Notes: generated by a model from the letters alone, not told the origin. A stretch of 21,347 nucleotides of DNA from DASWHD01 sp036393335 (GCA_036393335.1 DASWHD010000033.1:1-21347), one strand, 5' to 3'; shown: positions 1 to 9,564, counted from the first letter of the stretch. Program-made: numbers and translations.

Positions 1-2
1 TG

Positions 3-3000
3 GGTGACGCCGGTGATCGTCACGGTCAACGGATCGCCGTCCGGGTCGGTGATGCCGGCGATCGCGACCGTGACGAGCTTGTGGTTGGGCGGCCACAGGA
101 CGATGTCGATCGCCTCCGCGGCCGACCCGCAGTCGGGCGGCGCGTTCCGGATCTGCGCGTGAATCGTGACCGTTGCCGGCAGGCTTGCCAGGATGCCGTC
201 ATCGACGATGAGCTGTGCGATGTAGAGACCCTCCCGGTCGGGGACGAAGGTGGGTGCCACGGTGTCCGCATCGCCGAGCACGGCGTGGCTGCCGGCCGGT
301 TTCGTCGTGAGGCTCCAGTGGTAGGTGAGGCCATCGCCGTCCGCGTCGTGGCTGCCGCTGCCGTCCAGGGTCACCCCATCGCCGACGAACACGGCCTGAT
401 CGGGACCGGCGTCGGCCACCGGCCGCACGTTGAGCACATCCAGCACCACCGTGTCGGGATCGCTCGCCTCGAAGGCGTCATGAACGACCAGTTGGACGAT
501 GAACATGCCGTGGGCGTCGATCTCGAGGGTGGGCGTGACGGTGGTGGCATCGGAGAGGTCGCTGGTGCTGCCGTCGGGACGGCTGAGGATGCTCCACAGG
601 TAGGTGAGCGGGTCGCCGTCGGCGTCCTGGCTGGCGGCGCCGTCCAGAGTCGCCAGGTCGCCAACGAAGACCGATTGGTCCGGCCCAGCGTCAGCCACCG
701 GCTTGACGTTGAGGACCGTGAGCGCCACGGGATCCGGGACACTGTCCGCGAAGCCGTCGTTGACCACGAGTTGCACCCCGTAGGTGCCGTGGCTGTCGAT
801 CACCAGGGTCGGCGTCACCGTGGTGGGATCGGACAGGGTCGTGGTGCTCTCCGCGGGGAGGTCGGCGATCGCCCACAGGTAGGTCAACGCATCGCCGTCC
901 GCATCGTGGCTCGCCGAGCCGTCCAAGGTGACGGCGTCGCCGACGAACACCGCCTGATCGGGACCGGCGTCGGCCACCGGTGCCACGTTGCCCACCGCCA
1001 ACACCACGGTATCCGGGGTGCTGTCGGCCGTCCCGTCGTTGACGACGAGCTGGATCTGATAGCTGCCGTGGCCATCGATCACGAGGGTCGGCATCACCGC
1101 CGACGGGTCCGAGAGCACGCTCGTGCTGTCCGCGGGTGCGCCGGCGATGGACCACCGGTAGGTGAGGCCATCCCCGTCCACGTCGGTGCTGCCGGAGCCA
1201 TCGAGGGTGACCGTGTCGCCGATGAACACCGGCTGGTCGGGGCCGGCGTCGGCGACCGGCGGCGTGTTGATCGCGGTGAGGGTGACCGTGTCGGGAACCC
1301 CGTCGACGGTGCCGTCGTTCACGATCAGCTCCGCCACGTAGTCGCCCTTCTTGTCGATCTGCAGGGTGGGACGGACGGCGAAGGGATCGGAGAGGGCGGC
1401 GGTGCTGTAGGTGGGGACCGTGGTGAGCGTCCACCGGTAGGTCAGGGGATCGCCATCCGGGTCGCTGCTCCCGGCGCCGTCGAGGGTGACGGTCGCTCCG
1501 GCCGTCGCCGACTGGTCGGGACCGGCGTCGGCGAGGGGCGGACGATTCGAGACCGGTAACACGGTGAACACCTTCGCTCCCAGCGGCTCCCACCCGCCGT
1601 CGCTCGCCACCTGCAGGACACAAGCGTAGGCGCCGGGCTGGAGACCCGCCGTGGCGACGCTCTCTGCGTCCGTGAGGGTCGCGCCACCGGCGAGGTCCAC
1701 CACCCGGCTGGATTCGCTGACCACGGCGCCGCTCTCCAGGCTTGCCAGGAGGTGGCGCAGGGTGAGACCGGTCACACCGGTGGCGGAGAGGTTGGTGACG
1801 CTTTCGGTGCAGAGGTTGGCTTCACCCAAGACGACCCGACTGAGCGCCACTGTTACGGCGCCCGCAAGGCCCTGGGCATCGGTGCGCGCGACCTGGAAGC
1901 TGGTCCGACTGGTGCTCAGCTCGGCGCCGGTGGTCGCATCCCGGGCGACCAAGGACACCGTGTAGAGGCCAACCGGGGCGTCCGCCAGGGCGAGGAGGTG
2001 GGCGAGGTCCCGGTAGCCGTCCGACTGGAGGGCCGCGATCGGGGTAGCGGCCGTGAAGAGGATGGTCCCCACCGGATCGGTCACCGTGACCTCCGCCACA
2101 CTGGCTCCCTGGATCGCGTTCGTGGCGACATTGCGCACCCGCCCGCCGATCTCCACCACGTCCCACGCCGCGTAGATGGGCCGGTCGGTGAACAGCGAGG
2201 TGGTGACTACCGGGTCGGTGAGGTCGCCCGACCTCACGTGAAAGGCGACCTCACCCTGGGCGACCTGGCCGCCCAAGCCATCGAGCAGGCGGACCACGAG
2301 GGTGTAATCACCCGTGTAGGTGACACCGGTATTCCACTCGCTGGTGAAGGGCTCGGAGGCGAGGCCCGGGAGGCCGGTCACCGGGATCGACGGCAGATCG
2401 GCCACCGACTCGCCCGCGGCATCGACGATCGCCAGCGCCAGGGTGCCGGCGAAGGGCACGTCGCTGTCATTGGTCACGGTGGCCGTGATCGCCACCGCCG
2501 CGTCATAGCCGTACTCCGGGGCGTCCAGGGTAGACGCCACCACCATGGCGCTGGAGGCCAGGAGTTCGGGGATGGCAATGGCTACCTGTACCGGCTCGCC
2601 CGGGTCAAAGCTGTTGCTGAAGCTCAAGAACGCGTCCTGGAAGGCGGGGCGCTGCTCCCCTTCGGTGAGGCCCTGGAAGAGGAGGTTGAGCCCGATGCTC
2701 TCCCCTCGGATGTCGACCTCGGAGAGTGGCCAGACGTACTCGGCGCTACCGTCGCCGCGATCGATCACCGTGGTGGGTGGGGGATCGGCGGAGGCGAGGT
2801 CGACGTCGTTGCGGGTGACGAGGTGGGCCTCGACGTCGATCCCTCCGCATACCAACGGCAAGGAGAATATCTTGCCGTTGTTCAGGTCGGTCCAGATCAA
2901 CAGGCGGTCGCCCATCCGGTCGTAGAAGAGGACGTCCATGTCGCTCATGGAGGAGTCGACGGCCGGGCCATACAGCACCTGCCGGACCTCACCCGTGTCA

Positions 3001-6000
3001 CCCACCAGTTGGACGATGATGTTCTCTTCTCCCGCGGTGGGCTTGAACGGTGCCAGTTGGTATGGGGCGAATAGGAGGTTGTTCGAACAGTCAGCGGTAA
3101 CGTTGACTCCCTCGTACTCGAATTGCGCCCGATCGAAATAGAAGGTCGTCTGGCCGTCGGCGGAGACCTTGATGATCTGATTCCCACTGTCGAGGACGTA
3201 GAAATTTCCGTAGGCGTCGATGGTGAGCCCCGCGGGCAGGTAGAGGCCGGTCGCCGTGATGCCCTCCACGGTGCCGTCGCCGTGGATGCGGGAGAGCTTG
3301 CCGGAGTTGTCCACGGCGTACAGACGATCGTCGTAATCCACGGCGACGGCCCTTGCGGTTCCATCCAGAGTCGCCAGCGTGGTGACCTCCCCCGCAGGGG
3401 ATATCTTGAGCACGTCCCGCGCATTGGCCGTGCTCTGCCGGCCGACGGCGTAGAGGTTGTCGTGAGAATCGACCGCCAGGCCATAGCCGACGGCCAGCCC
3501 GGTGACGAAGTCGCCGACCGTTCCGTCCGGGGTGATCTGCACGATCCGGGTCGTGTCCGCCGCGTAGATATTGCCGCGACTGTCCGCGCCGATGGCGCGG
3601 CCCTGGGCCCCGGAAATGGCGGCCAAGGTCGTGCCCTGGGCGTCGATACGCGTGATCGCGGTGGAGTCTGCGCCAACCACCCGCAGGGTGGCTGGCACGG
3701 CTCGATCCCCCGGCGAGACCCGCGCCTGGGCGAGATCGAGGGTGCCGTCCGCCTGCGGCCCCACATGGAGGATGTTGCTCAGGACCCCCTCGGTCTGGCC
3801 GTCATCGGCCCTCACCTCCACCAGGTAGTCGCCGCTGGCCGCGGGAGTCCAGGCGCCGAAGATCACGGGAACCCCTTCCCCGGCCAGACTGAGGTCCGGC
3901 AAGGTGGCGGTGGCGGTAAACACCACGTCCCCCGGCTGGACCTCGGGGAGAGCCGCCGCTCTGGCCAGCTTGACCACCGTGTCGCGGAGCCAGATCGAGA
4001 CGAACGGCGTCCCCTCGTCCGGCACCGCCAACCCACCGATCTCGCCGCCGAGAGTAAACGCGTTGAGCTTCGGCAATTCCGTGCGGACCCCGGCCGGATC
4101 CAGCACGGCGACCCGCGTCAGGCCATAGGCGACGAACAGGGCGTCGCTAGGCGCGAACGCCAGTGCCGTTGCGTTTGGTACCTCCGTCAGCCGCAACGAG
4201 AGCGACAGATCCGGATTGATCGTGTTGACCACACCCCGGGTGCCATCGGCGACATGCACGACGCCGCGGCTGTTGGTCTCCACGTCGACGGCATCGACCA
4301 GGCCGCTGGCGATCTTTGCGTACGAGCCGTCCGCGGCAAACCTGACCAAGGCGCCCTCATTGGTGGAGGCGGCGAACAGCTCCCCCTGAGCATTGTGGGC
4401 GAGGCCGCTGACGTCGGGCGCAGCGTCGGTAGCGATGATGTCGCCGTCCGGGTCGAGATGGACGACCTGGGAGCCGCGCGAGGCGGCGATGCCGCCATCC
4501 GCCGCCAACGCCATGTAGCGCACGGCAGAGACGTTGGCGAGGGGCTCCAGGCGGCCATCATCCCCGAGCCGGGAGAGGTTGTTCGGGAAGGTGTTTGCGA
4601 CGAGCAGAGCGCCGGCACTGTCGAACAAGAGACCCTTCGGCTGAACCAGCCCCGAAATTCTATCCGCCTCCACATCGCCGGCATCGTAGAACACGAGCTG
4701 ATTGCGGTTGCGGTCCGCAACCAACCAGCCGCCATTGGGGGAAACCGCCAACGCGCCGATGTTGGCAAAGCCGGTGGCCACGTCGGTGATTGCCCCGGTG
4801 GACAGGTCCAGCCGCTTGACACTTGCAGTCGTGGCCACGAGAACCGCCGGGCCGGGCCCCTTGGCCAGATACTGATAGCTGGCCGTGGCGACGATCTCCG
4901 GCAGGCGATCGCCAGCGACCACACGGACGATGGTGCCGTTGCCGTTGGCCACGACCAGTGCCCCGTCATCGGCCACGACCATCCCCTTGGGAGAGGTGAG
5001 GGTGGTGAAGCGCGTCTCCAGGGTGAGGTCGGTGGAGTAGCGATTGATCACCCCGTTGTCGGCAAGGACCCAGAGCCGGCCCGCGGGATCGCTGGCCACG
5101 CCGGCCAGCGACTGGCCAATCAGCGGGCCGCCGCTCACCACGTCGCTCATGCTCCCACCGGCGTCGATGTGTTTGACCGCGCCCGACAGGGCGACGTAGA
5201 CGCCGCCCTGGCCATCCAGCGTCAACCCCCTGGGACGGGTGAGGGGGGCGAAGGTCGTCTCCGTGCCATCGGGCGCGCGCCGCATCACGCGGCTGTAGGA
5301 GGCGCTGGTCACCCACAGGTTGCCTGCGGCGTCGGCGATCATGTCGTCCTGCACCGGGACGCTGAACCGCGCGTACTCGGAGACCATGCCCGATGCGTCC
5401 ACGGCGTAAACCGTGCTGCCATTCCACTCGGCGACCAGGAGCTGCCCCTGGGGCGTGATGGCCACCGCGCCGGGGGCAAAGGCGGTGGTGGCCACGACCG
5501 TGACGACACCCGTCGCGTCGCTGCGCACGATCTGCCGCTGGCCGTGGTTGCTGACGTAGAGGCTGCCGTCGTCGCCCCCGGCAAGGCCGTAGGGATTGCT
5601 CAGGCCAGAGGCGGCGCGCGTCACGGTACCGGTCGCGTCGATGCGGGTCACATAGCCGCGGGAGCTCAGGACGAATAGGTCGCCGCCTGCGGTCGCACGC
5701 ATGGCGCGCGGGGACTCCAACTGAGGTTCAAGGTACGGTGTGAGCAGGCCCGTCGCGTCGCTGCGGGTGATGCGGCTGCGGGTGGTCTCGGTGATCAGGA
5801 GGCCGTCGCCGCCCGGCTCACCCACGATCCCGAAGGCCCCGGAAAGGCCGCCGGCGAGGATGGTCCGGGTGCCGTCGGGCGCCACATGGCTCACGCTATT
5901 GCCGCCCTCCAGCAGGTCGAGACCACCGTCCGCCGCGGTCCGCATGGCGTTCGGGCTGGACACGCCGACCGCGAAGGTCGCGACGGAACCGTCCGCCGCG

Positions 6001-9000
6001 AATCGGCGGACGTTGCTCCAGCCACTATTCCCGACATAGAGGTTGCCCGCGACGTCGTACGCCGCGGCCGTGGGGATGTAGGTCGTCGGCCCGACGAGCA
6101 CGGAGATCTCGCCGGCGGGCGTAACCGTGACGATCTCGTCGGCATTGGCATTCGCCACCACGAAGTCGCCGCCCGGTGCGATCTTCACGTCGTAGGGGCC
6201 GGACAGGCCCGTTGCGATGGTGGTGGTCACGCCAGCGGGTGTGACCTTGACCAGGCTGTTGTCGCCGAAGCTGGTGACGTAGAGATTGCCCCCGGCGTCG
6301 ATGTCGATCCCGTACGGCTGTGGGATCCCGGCGGCGAACGTGGCGAGCGCGCCCCCGGCGAAGACGGATACCTTGTTCTCGTCTCGGTTGGCGATGAACA
6401 CCCGCCCCTGGCCGTCCACGGCGATGCCCTGGGGGCGAGCAAGCCCGCCCGCGACCCTCTCGCTGACCTCCCCGGCCGGGGTCACCTCGTAGAGGGCGTT
6501 GCCACGCGCGATGAGCACCCGGCCATCGGCCAGGGCCTCGATGGCCTGCTGGCCAGACGATAGGCCCGTGGGCACCTCCGTACGTGTGCCGTCAATGGCG
6601 ATCCGGACGAAGCTCGTTCGCTCATTCAGCACATAGAGGTTGCCCTGGCTGTCTACGTCCACATCCACCGGACTGGTGAAGCCGGCGGCGACCTCGGCCA
6701 CGGTCCCGTCGGCGACGATCTTGGAGATCGTGCCTCCCGTGCGGTTCGCCACGTAGACGTTGCCCGCCGTGTCGACATCCATGCCGCGCGGCGACTCGAG
6801 CCCTTCATCTGTGATGACCGCCGCCACGTCCACCAGGTCGGTGCGCGGCGCGAACCCCGCGTTTTTCAGCGACACGCGCGCGGTGACGGTGGAGGCGGCG
6901 ATGGGCTCGTTGCCACGGTTGGTGAGGGTGGCCGTGATTTGCACGGGCTTTTGGGCCGCCAACTGGGCAATGGGTGGGTCGAAGGCCGCATGGCCACCGA
7001 TCCGGTTGGTGGCTTGGACTTCGATCGGGATGCCGCGCTCGGCGAGGAGCCGGCCGTTCGTGCCGTCGAAGGCCTGGACGACTACCTGGTAGTTGCCGGC
7101 GGGGTGGCGCGCCGTATCCCACTCCACCTCGGTGATAAGCGGGACGCCCGGATCGACCGCGACCAGGGCGGCGGTGGGGTCGCCCCCGAGGGGGATGATC
7201 ACGTCCGGGTACTGGTCGACGATCTCGCCCGCGCCGTTGACCGCCTGCAAGTAGAGCCTCGTCCACTGGGTTGTCGCTCCCGTGTTGCTCAACCCGACGT
7301 CCAGCTCCACCTCGGTGAGCGCCGGATAGCTCGTCTGGGCGGCGGTGACCGCGGTGAGGTCGAAGTGGCTCGCGGCACCGCGCTGGAGCGGAATGTCGAC
7401 GGTCACCGTCCCGTGCTGGGCGAGGCCGACGTTTACAGTGGCGGTGAGGTAACCCACCGCCTGGGCGGTGACGGTGAAGCTCGTGCCGCCTACCCCCGCG
7501 ATCCGGTAGCTGCCATCGGCGCCCGTCACCGCGCCGGCGTCCAGGTCGACCACCGTGACGCCGGCGCCTGCCACGGGCGCGCCGGTCTGGGCGTCGGTCA
7601 CCACGCCGGTCACCGTGGTGGAGGATGCCGCGAGGAGTGGTGACAGGCGGATGGTGCCGAGATCCACGGTCGCCCCCGCGGGTGCCAGGGCGGTATAGCG
7701 CGCCGTCTGGTAGCCGGTGGCGGAGACCGCGATGAGCAGGTCGCCGGCGGCGACCTCGGCGATGGCAAACGTCCCGGCGGTGTCGGTGGCCGCCAGTCGA
7801 GCCGCTCCCACGATTTCAACCGTGGCGCCGGTGATCGGCTGGCCGCTGGCGCCCTCCACGACGGCGCCGGTGACGGTCACCGTGGTACCGGAGGGCGTCG
7901 TGCCGGCGGGGTATAGAGCGGTTGAGAAGGTCAGGGTGGCACCCGCTACAACGGTGCCCGAGCCGCTGACGGGATCGTAACCGGGGGCCTGGGCGGAGAC
8001 GGTGACCGCCCCCGGCGCCGCAACGATGGTGAAGGAACCGCCGCTGTCCGTGGTCGTGGAGGCGGTGGCGGCGCCGGTGAGCTGTATGAGGGCCCCGGCG
8101 ATCGGCAGTCCGGTCTCGGCATCGGTGGCGGTGCCGGCGACTAGGCCGACATCGGGCAGGGGGACGAGGCGGATGGTCCTCAGGTCGCTGAGCCGCCCGG
8201 CGATCGCCGGGGCCGTTTGGGTCGCGCCGGTATAGCCGGCGGCCTGATAACGGACGGTGTACTCGCCCGGCGGCACGCCGGGGAGGAGGAAGCCGCCGTC
8301 GAGCTCGGTGACCACCTCCAGTCCGGCTAGCTGGTCCAGCGAGACGGTCACTGCAGGCAGGGGGAGGCCGGTAGTATCGTTTACCACCCCACCCGTGAAG
8401 GTGCCCTCCGTCGGATCGGAGGGGAATTCGACGTTCTCGACCAGGTGCAGGGCGCGCAATGCCAGCGCGGTCGCAAAGACGTCCCCGCCCCAGGAGCCGT
8501 CGGGCAATTGGCCATCGCGCAGGGCAGCGACGGCGGCCCCGTAGAGACCGGCATCCGTGGTGACCGGCGCCAGGGCCAGGAGGGCGAGGGCCGTCTCCCA
8601 GTCACTCGCCCAGCCCCCACCCGCCCCCTGGTCTCCCAGCAGGAAGGTGCTCGCGCCAGCGATCGTTGGCGCGACCTGGAAGGTGAACAGGTAGTGCTGG
8701 AGGGCGACCGACGCCACCGCGGTCACCGCGGTGGAACTGCCATTCGGCGCATCGAGGGCGAAGCCGCCGCCCGCCCCCTGGCTGTCCACCAAGAAGGCGA
8801 TGGCGCTACCCACGACCTGAGCGTCAGCGAATCCAGCGCGGGCGAAGGCCTCGACGGCGAACGCCGTATCGAGGGGCGTGCTGGCGAAGCCCGCCAACTC
8901 GCCAAAACCGCCGTCCGGGTTCTGCAGCGCCCGTAGCTCGGCGATCGGCGCAGCGGTGTCTTGCCCCGCGTCGGCCTGGGCGATAATCGTCCGGGCCAGG

Positions 9001-9284
9001 TACTCCGTGCCGTGGTAGGTCTCGGCATCCAGGAATTGCCGGGCGGCCGGGATGCCCGGCTGGTCTGACTCCCCATACGCACGAAACGTGCGCAACACCT
9101 CCGCGGTAGACTGTGTCGCGGTGGAGACGTCGGCGGCGCCCGCGTAACTACCGTCGGCGCGCGCCTGGCCGGCTAGCCAACCCAGTCCATCTGCGGTGGC
9201 CAATGGAGCTGCCAGTGACAGCATGGCCACGGCCAACACGCCAAACAGGCGAGCCCCACCTGGGCGACGATAACGGTACTCCAC
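3..9284 (-). CDS. Giant secreted mosaic repeat protein (toroid, CarboxypepD_reg, CARDB-like, NHL and PKD domains), 3'-truncated by the window edge
   Basis: One frame stays open from a GTG at 9284 to the left edge, at least 3094 codons. I checked the frame at about twelve points and found no shift or stop. The GTG follows a GGGGGAG Shine-Dalgarno. Residues 1-31 look like a signal peptide (basic start, LFGVLAVAMLSLAAPLATA). About 35-285 are alpha/alpha-toroid repeats of the prenyltransferase/squalene-cyclase kind (PDGGFGELAGF, GAGGGWASDWETALALLAL, LPDGSWGGDVFATALALRAL). About 290-632 are four carboxypeptidase-regulatory-like beta domains. About 638-810 are CARDB-like (LSNTGATTQ, LTNRGNEP). About 825-1755 and 1876-2070 are NHL propeller blades (GIDIDAGGNLYV type). 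About 2080-2570 are further CARDB-like domains. About 2580-3050 are five PKD-like units opening with ADAGPDQ. The last codons include LWPPNHKLVTV, a motif common in giant surface proteins. Known for these families: extracellular adhesion, binding or scaffolding. The actual role is unknown; no catalytic site was seen. The C-terminus and any anchor or sorting signal lie outside the window. Confidence 0.9.
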   Translation of the reverse strand, partial: MEYRYRRPGGARLFGVLAVAMLSLAAPLATADGLGWLAGQARADGSYAGAADVSTATQSTAEVLRTFRAYGESDQPGIPAARQFLDAETYHGTEYLARTIIAQADAGQDTAAPIAELRALQNPDGGFGELAGFASTPLDTAFAVEAFARAGFADAQVVGSAIAFLVDSQGAGGGFALDAPNGSSTAVTAVASVALQHYLFTFQVAPTIAGASTFLLGDQGAGGGWASDWETALALLALAPVTTDAGLYGAAVAALRDGQLPDGSWGGDVFATALALRALHLVENVEFPSDPTEGTFTGGVVNDTTGLPLPAVTVSLDQLAGLEVVTELDGGFLLPGVPPGEYTVRYQAAGYTGATQTAPAIAGRLSDLRTIRLVPLPDVGLVAGTATDAETGLPIAGALIQLTGAATASTTTDSGGSFTIVAAPGAVTVSAQAPGYDPVSGSGTVVAGATLTFSTALYPAGTTPSGTTVTVTGAVVEGASGQPITGATVEIVGAARLAATDTAGTFAIAEVAAGDLLIAVSATGYQTARYTALAPAGATVDLGTIRLSPLLAASSTTVTGVVTDAQTGAPVAGAGVTVVDLDAGAVTGADGSYRIAGVGGTSFTVTAQAVGYLTATVNVGLAQHGTVTVDIPLQRGAASHFDLTAVTAAQTSYPALTEVELDVGLSNTGATTQWTRLYLQAVNGAGEIVDQYPDVIIPLGGDPTAALVAVDPGVPLITEVEWDTARHPAGNYQVVVQAFDGTNGRLLAERGIPIEVQATNRIGGHAAFDPPIAQLAAQKPVQITATLTNRGNEPIAASTVTARVSLKNAGFAPRTDLVDVAAVITDEGLESPRGMDVDTAGNVYVANRTGGTISKIVADGTVAEVAAGFTSPVDVDVDSQGNLYVLNERTSFVRIAIDGTRTEVPTGLSSGQQAIEALADGRVLIARGNALYEVTPAGEVSERVAGGLARPQGIAVDGQGRVFIANRDENKVSVFAGGALATFAAGIPQPYGIDIDAGGNLYVTSFGDNSLVKVTPAGVTTTIATGLSGPYDVKIAPGGDFVVANANADEIVTVTPAGEISVLVGPTTYIPTAAAYDVAGNLYVGNSGWSNVRRFAADGSVATFAVGVSSPNAMRTAADGGLDLLEGGNSVSHVAPDGTRTILAGGLSGAFGIVGEPGGDGLLITETTRSRITRSDATGLLTPYLEPQLESPRAMRATAGGDLFVLSSRGYVTRIDATGTVTRAASGLSNPYGLAGGDDGSLYVSNHGQRQIVRSDATGVVTVVATTAFAPGAVAITPQGQLLVAEWNGSTVYAVDASGMVSEYARFSVPVQDDMIADAAGNLWVTSASYSRVMRRAPDGTETTFAPLTRPRGLTLDGQGGVYVALSGAVKHIDAGGSMSDVVSGGPLIGQSLAGVASDPAGRLWVLADNGVINRYSTDLTLETRFTTLTSPKGMVVADDGALVVANGNGTIVRVVAGDRLPEIVATASYQYLAKGPGPAVLVATTASVKRLDLSTGAITDVATGFANIGALAVSPNGGWLVADRNRNQLVFYDAGDVEADRISGLVQPKGLLFDSAGALLVANTFPNNLSRLGDDGRLEPLANVSAVRYMALAADGGIAASRGSQVVHLDPDGDIIATDAAPDVSGLAHNAQGELFAASTNEGALVRFAADGSYAKIASGLVDAVDVETNSRGVVHVADGTRGVVNTINPDLSLSLRLTEVPNATALAFAPSDALFVAYGLTRVAVLDPAGVRTELPKLNAFTLGGEIGGLAVPDEGTPFVSIWLRDTVVKLARAAALPEVQPGDVVFTATATLPDLSLAGEGVPVIFGAWTPAASGDYLVEVRADDGQTEGVLSNILHVGPQADGTLDLAQARVSPGDRAVPATLRVVGADSTAITRIDAQGTTLAAISGAQGRAIGADSRGNIYAADTTRIVQITPDGTVGDFVTGLAVGYGLAVDSHDNLYAVGRQSTANARDVLKISPAGEVTTLATLDGTARAVAVDYDDRLYAVDNSGKLSRIHGDGTVEGITATGLYLPAGLTIDAYGNFYVLDSGNQIIKVSADGQTTFYFDRAQFEYEGVNVTADCSNNLLFAPYQLAPFKPTAGEENIIVQLVGDTGEVRQVLYGPAVDSSMSDMDVLFYDRMGDRLLIWTDLNNGKIFSLPLVCGGIDVEAHLVTRNDVDLASADPPPTTVIDRGDGSAEYVWPLSEVDIRGESIGLNLLFQGLTEGEQRPAFQDAFLSFSNSFDPGEPVQVAIAIPELLASSAMVVASTLDAPEYGYDAAVAITATVTNDSDVPFAGTLALAIVDAAGESVADLPSIPVTGLPGLASEPFTSEWNTGVTYTGDYTLVVRLLDGLGGQVAQGEVAFHVRSGDLTDPVVTTSLFTDRPIYAAWDVVEIGGRVRNVATNAIQGASVAEVTVTDPVGTILFTAATPIAALQSDGYRDLAHLLALADAPVGLYTVSLVARDATTGAELSTSRTSFQVARTDAQGLAGAVTVALSRVVLGEANLCTESVTNLSATGVTGLTLRHLLASLESGAVVSESSRVVDLAGGATLTDAESVATAGLQPGAYACVLQVASDGGWEPLGAKVFTVLPVSNRPPLADAGPDQSATAGATVTLDGAGSSDPDGDPLTYRWTLTTVPTYSTAALSDPFAVRPTLQIDKKGDYVAELIVNDGTVDGVPDTVTLTAINTPPVADAGPDQPVFIGDTVTLDGSGSTDVDGDGLTYRWSIAGAPADSTSVLSDPSAVMPTLVIDGHGSYQIQLVVNDGTADSTPDTVVLAVGNVAPVADAGPDQAVFVGDAVTLDGSASHDADGDALTYLWAIADLPAESTTTLSDPTTVTPTLVIDSHGTYGVQLVVNDGFADSVPDPVALTVLNVKPVADAGPDQSVFVGDLATLDGAASQDADGDPLTYLWSILSRPDGSTSDLSDATTVTPTLEIDAHGMFIVQLVVHDAFEASDPDTVVLDVLNVRPVADAGPDQAVFVGDGVTLDGSGSHDADGDGLTYHWSLTTKPAGSHAVLGDADTVAPTFVPDREGLYIAQLIVDDGILASLPATVTIHAQIRNAPPDCGSAAEAIDIVLWPPNHKLVTVAIAGITDPDGDPLTVTITGVT
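135..1532 (-). repeat. Five tandem PKD-like units, exact 279-bp period
   Basis: Within the giant gene the Asp codon of the ADAGPDQ motif starts at 1529, 1250, 971, 692 and 413, so successive units are exactly 279 bp (93 codons) apart. Each unit carries the order ADAGPDQ, VTLDGSxS, DxDGDxLTYxW, SDP/TxxxPTL, DxxGxYxxQLxVNDG, PDTV, typical of PKD/REJ-like beta sandwiches. The DNA has diverged between units, so the constancy is in length and protein motif more than in exact bases. Confidence 0.88.
3080..6802 (-). repeat. NHL-type beta-propeller blade arrays within the giant gene
   Basis: By hand translation I count about 24 consecutive blades of the form (S/R)PxG(I/M/L)xVDxxGNLYVA....V.R(I/F)..DG between roughly 6802 and 4020. 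A beta-sandwich-like spacer follows (about 4020-3780), then 5-6 more blades between about 3660 and 3080. Twenty-four blades would fit four six-bladed propellers and the second block a fifth. NHL propellers are usually ligand- or protein-binding surfaces; the Vgb-type lyases share the fold, but I see no lyase active-site pattern. Blade counts are approximate. Confidence 0.75.
7390..8410 (-). repeat. Four carboxypeptidase-regulatory-like beta-sandwich repeats within the giant gene
   Basis: Four consecutive units of about 80-85 residues share the pattern GxVxDxxTGxPxxGAxVxx...T..xGxFxIxxVxxGxxTVxxxAxGYxT (for example TDAQTGAPVAGAGVTVVD and GSYRIAGVGGTSFTVTAQAV). This is the CarboxypepD_reg / peptidase-associated fold, commonly used as a spacer or carbohydrate-binding-like module in secreted bacterial proteins. 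Confidence 0.8.
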
Positions 9285-9442
9285 CGCTCTCTCCCCCTTT
9301 GCGTGTACCCTCGAGGGCGCTCCGGCTCCTCGACCCGCAGGCACGCGTGACTTACTGGTTACTGGGAATGAACTGCCACCTCCACGATTGTTGGGAATCC
9401 ATCACTCTGGGCCGCCTACGGCCCCCACACCCGACCGGGCCC

Positions 9443-9463
9443 TATACATGAACTCCGTGTATA
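9443..9463. promoter_or_regulatory. Operator-like inverted repeat TATACA-N9-TGTATA
   Basis: TATACA at 9443-9448 and TGTATA at 9458-9463 form a perfect 6-bp inverted repeat (7 of 8 if extended inward). It lies just downstream of the predicted start of giant-gene transcription. A further TGTATA sits at 9475-9480. The geometry suits a dimeric repressor site, but no regulator gene is in the window. Confidence 0.35.
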
Positions 9464-9474
9464 ACGGGACGGAA

Positions 9475-9502
9475 TGTATATCAAACCGACATCAAAGTTC
9501 AA
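9475..9502 (-). promoter_or_regulatory. Candidate promoter of the giant gene
   Basis: On the minus strand TTGAAC (9502-9497) is followed after 16 nt by TATACA (9480-9475), a fair sigma-70-like pair in an AT-richer island. Transcription would begin near 9468 and give a leader of about 180 nt before the GTG at 9284. A second possible -10 on the same strand is the TATACA at 9463-9458. Confidence 0.4.
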
Positions 9503-9564
9503 TGCGTGACCTGTAAAGTAGCTAAAATGTCCTGCTCGACCTCGGCGATTCACAGGGCACAGAC

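Noticed and set aside
81..1559. 492-codon plus-strand ORF
   Set aside because: Antisense shadow of the PKD repeats; its own apparent periodicity follows from the 279-bp repeat. No domain signature or Shine-Dalgarno.
1752..3074. 440-codon plus-strand ORF
   Set aside because: Antisense shadow of the giant gene, same reasons.
3123..5678. 851-codon plus-strand ORF
   Set aside because: Antisense to the NHL region of the giant gene. Long antisense frames are expected in GC-rich coding DNA; composition (Gly/Arg/His/Asp-rich) is not protein-like. The sense frame gives clear NHL motifs.
9285..9480. Cyclic-di-GMP (GEMM) riboswitch in the leader of the giant gene
   Set aside because: A CACGCAAAG-like string occurs near the start, but the paired GAAA tetraloop/receptor arrangement is missing.
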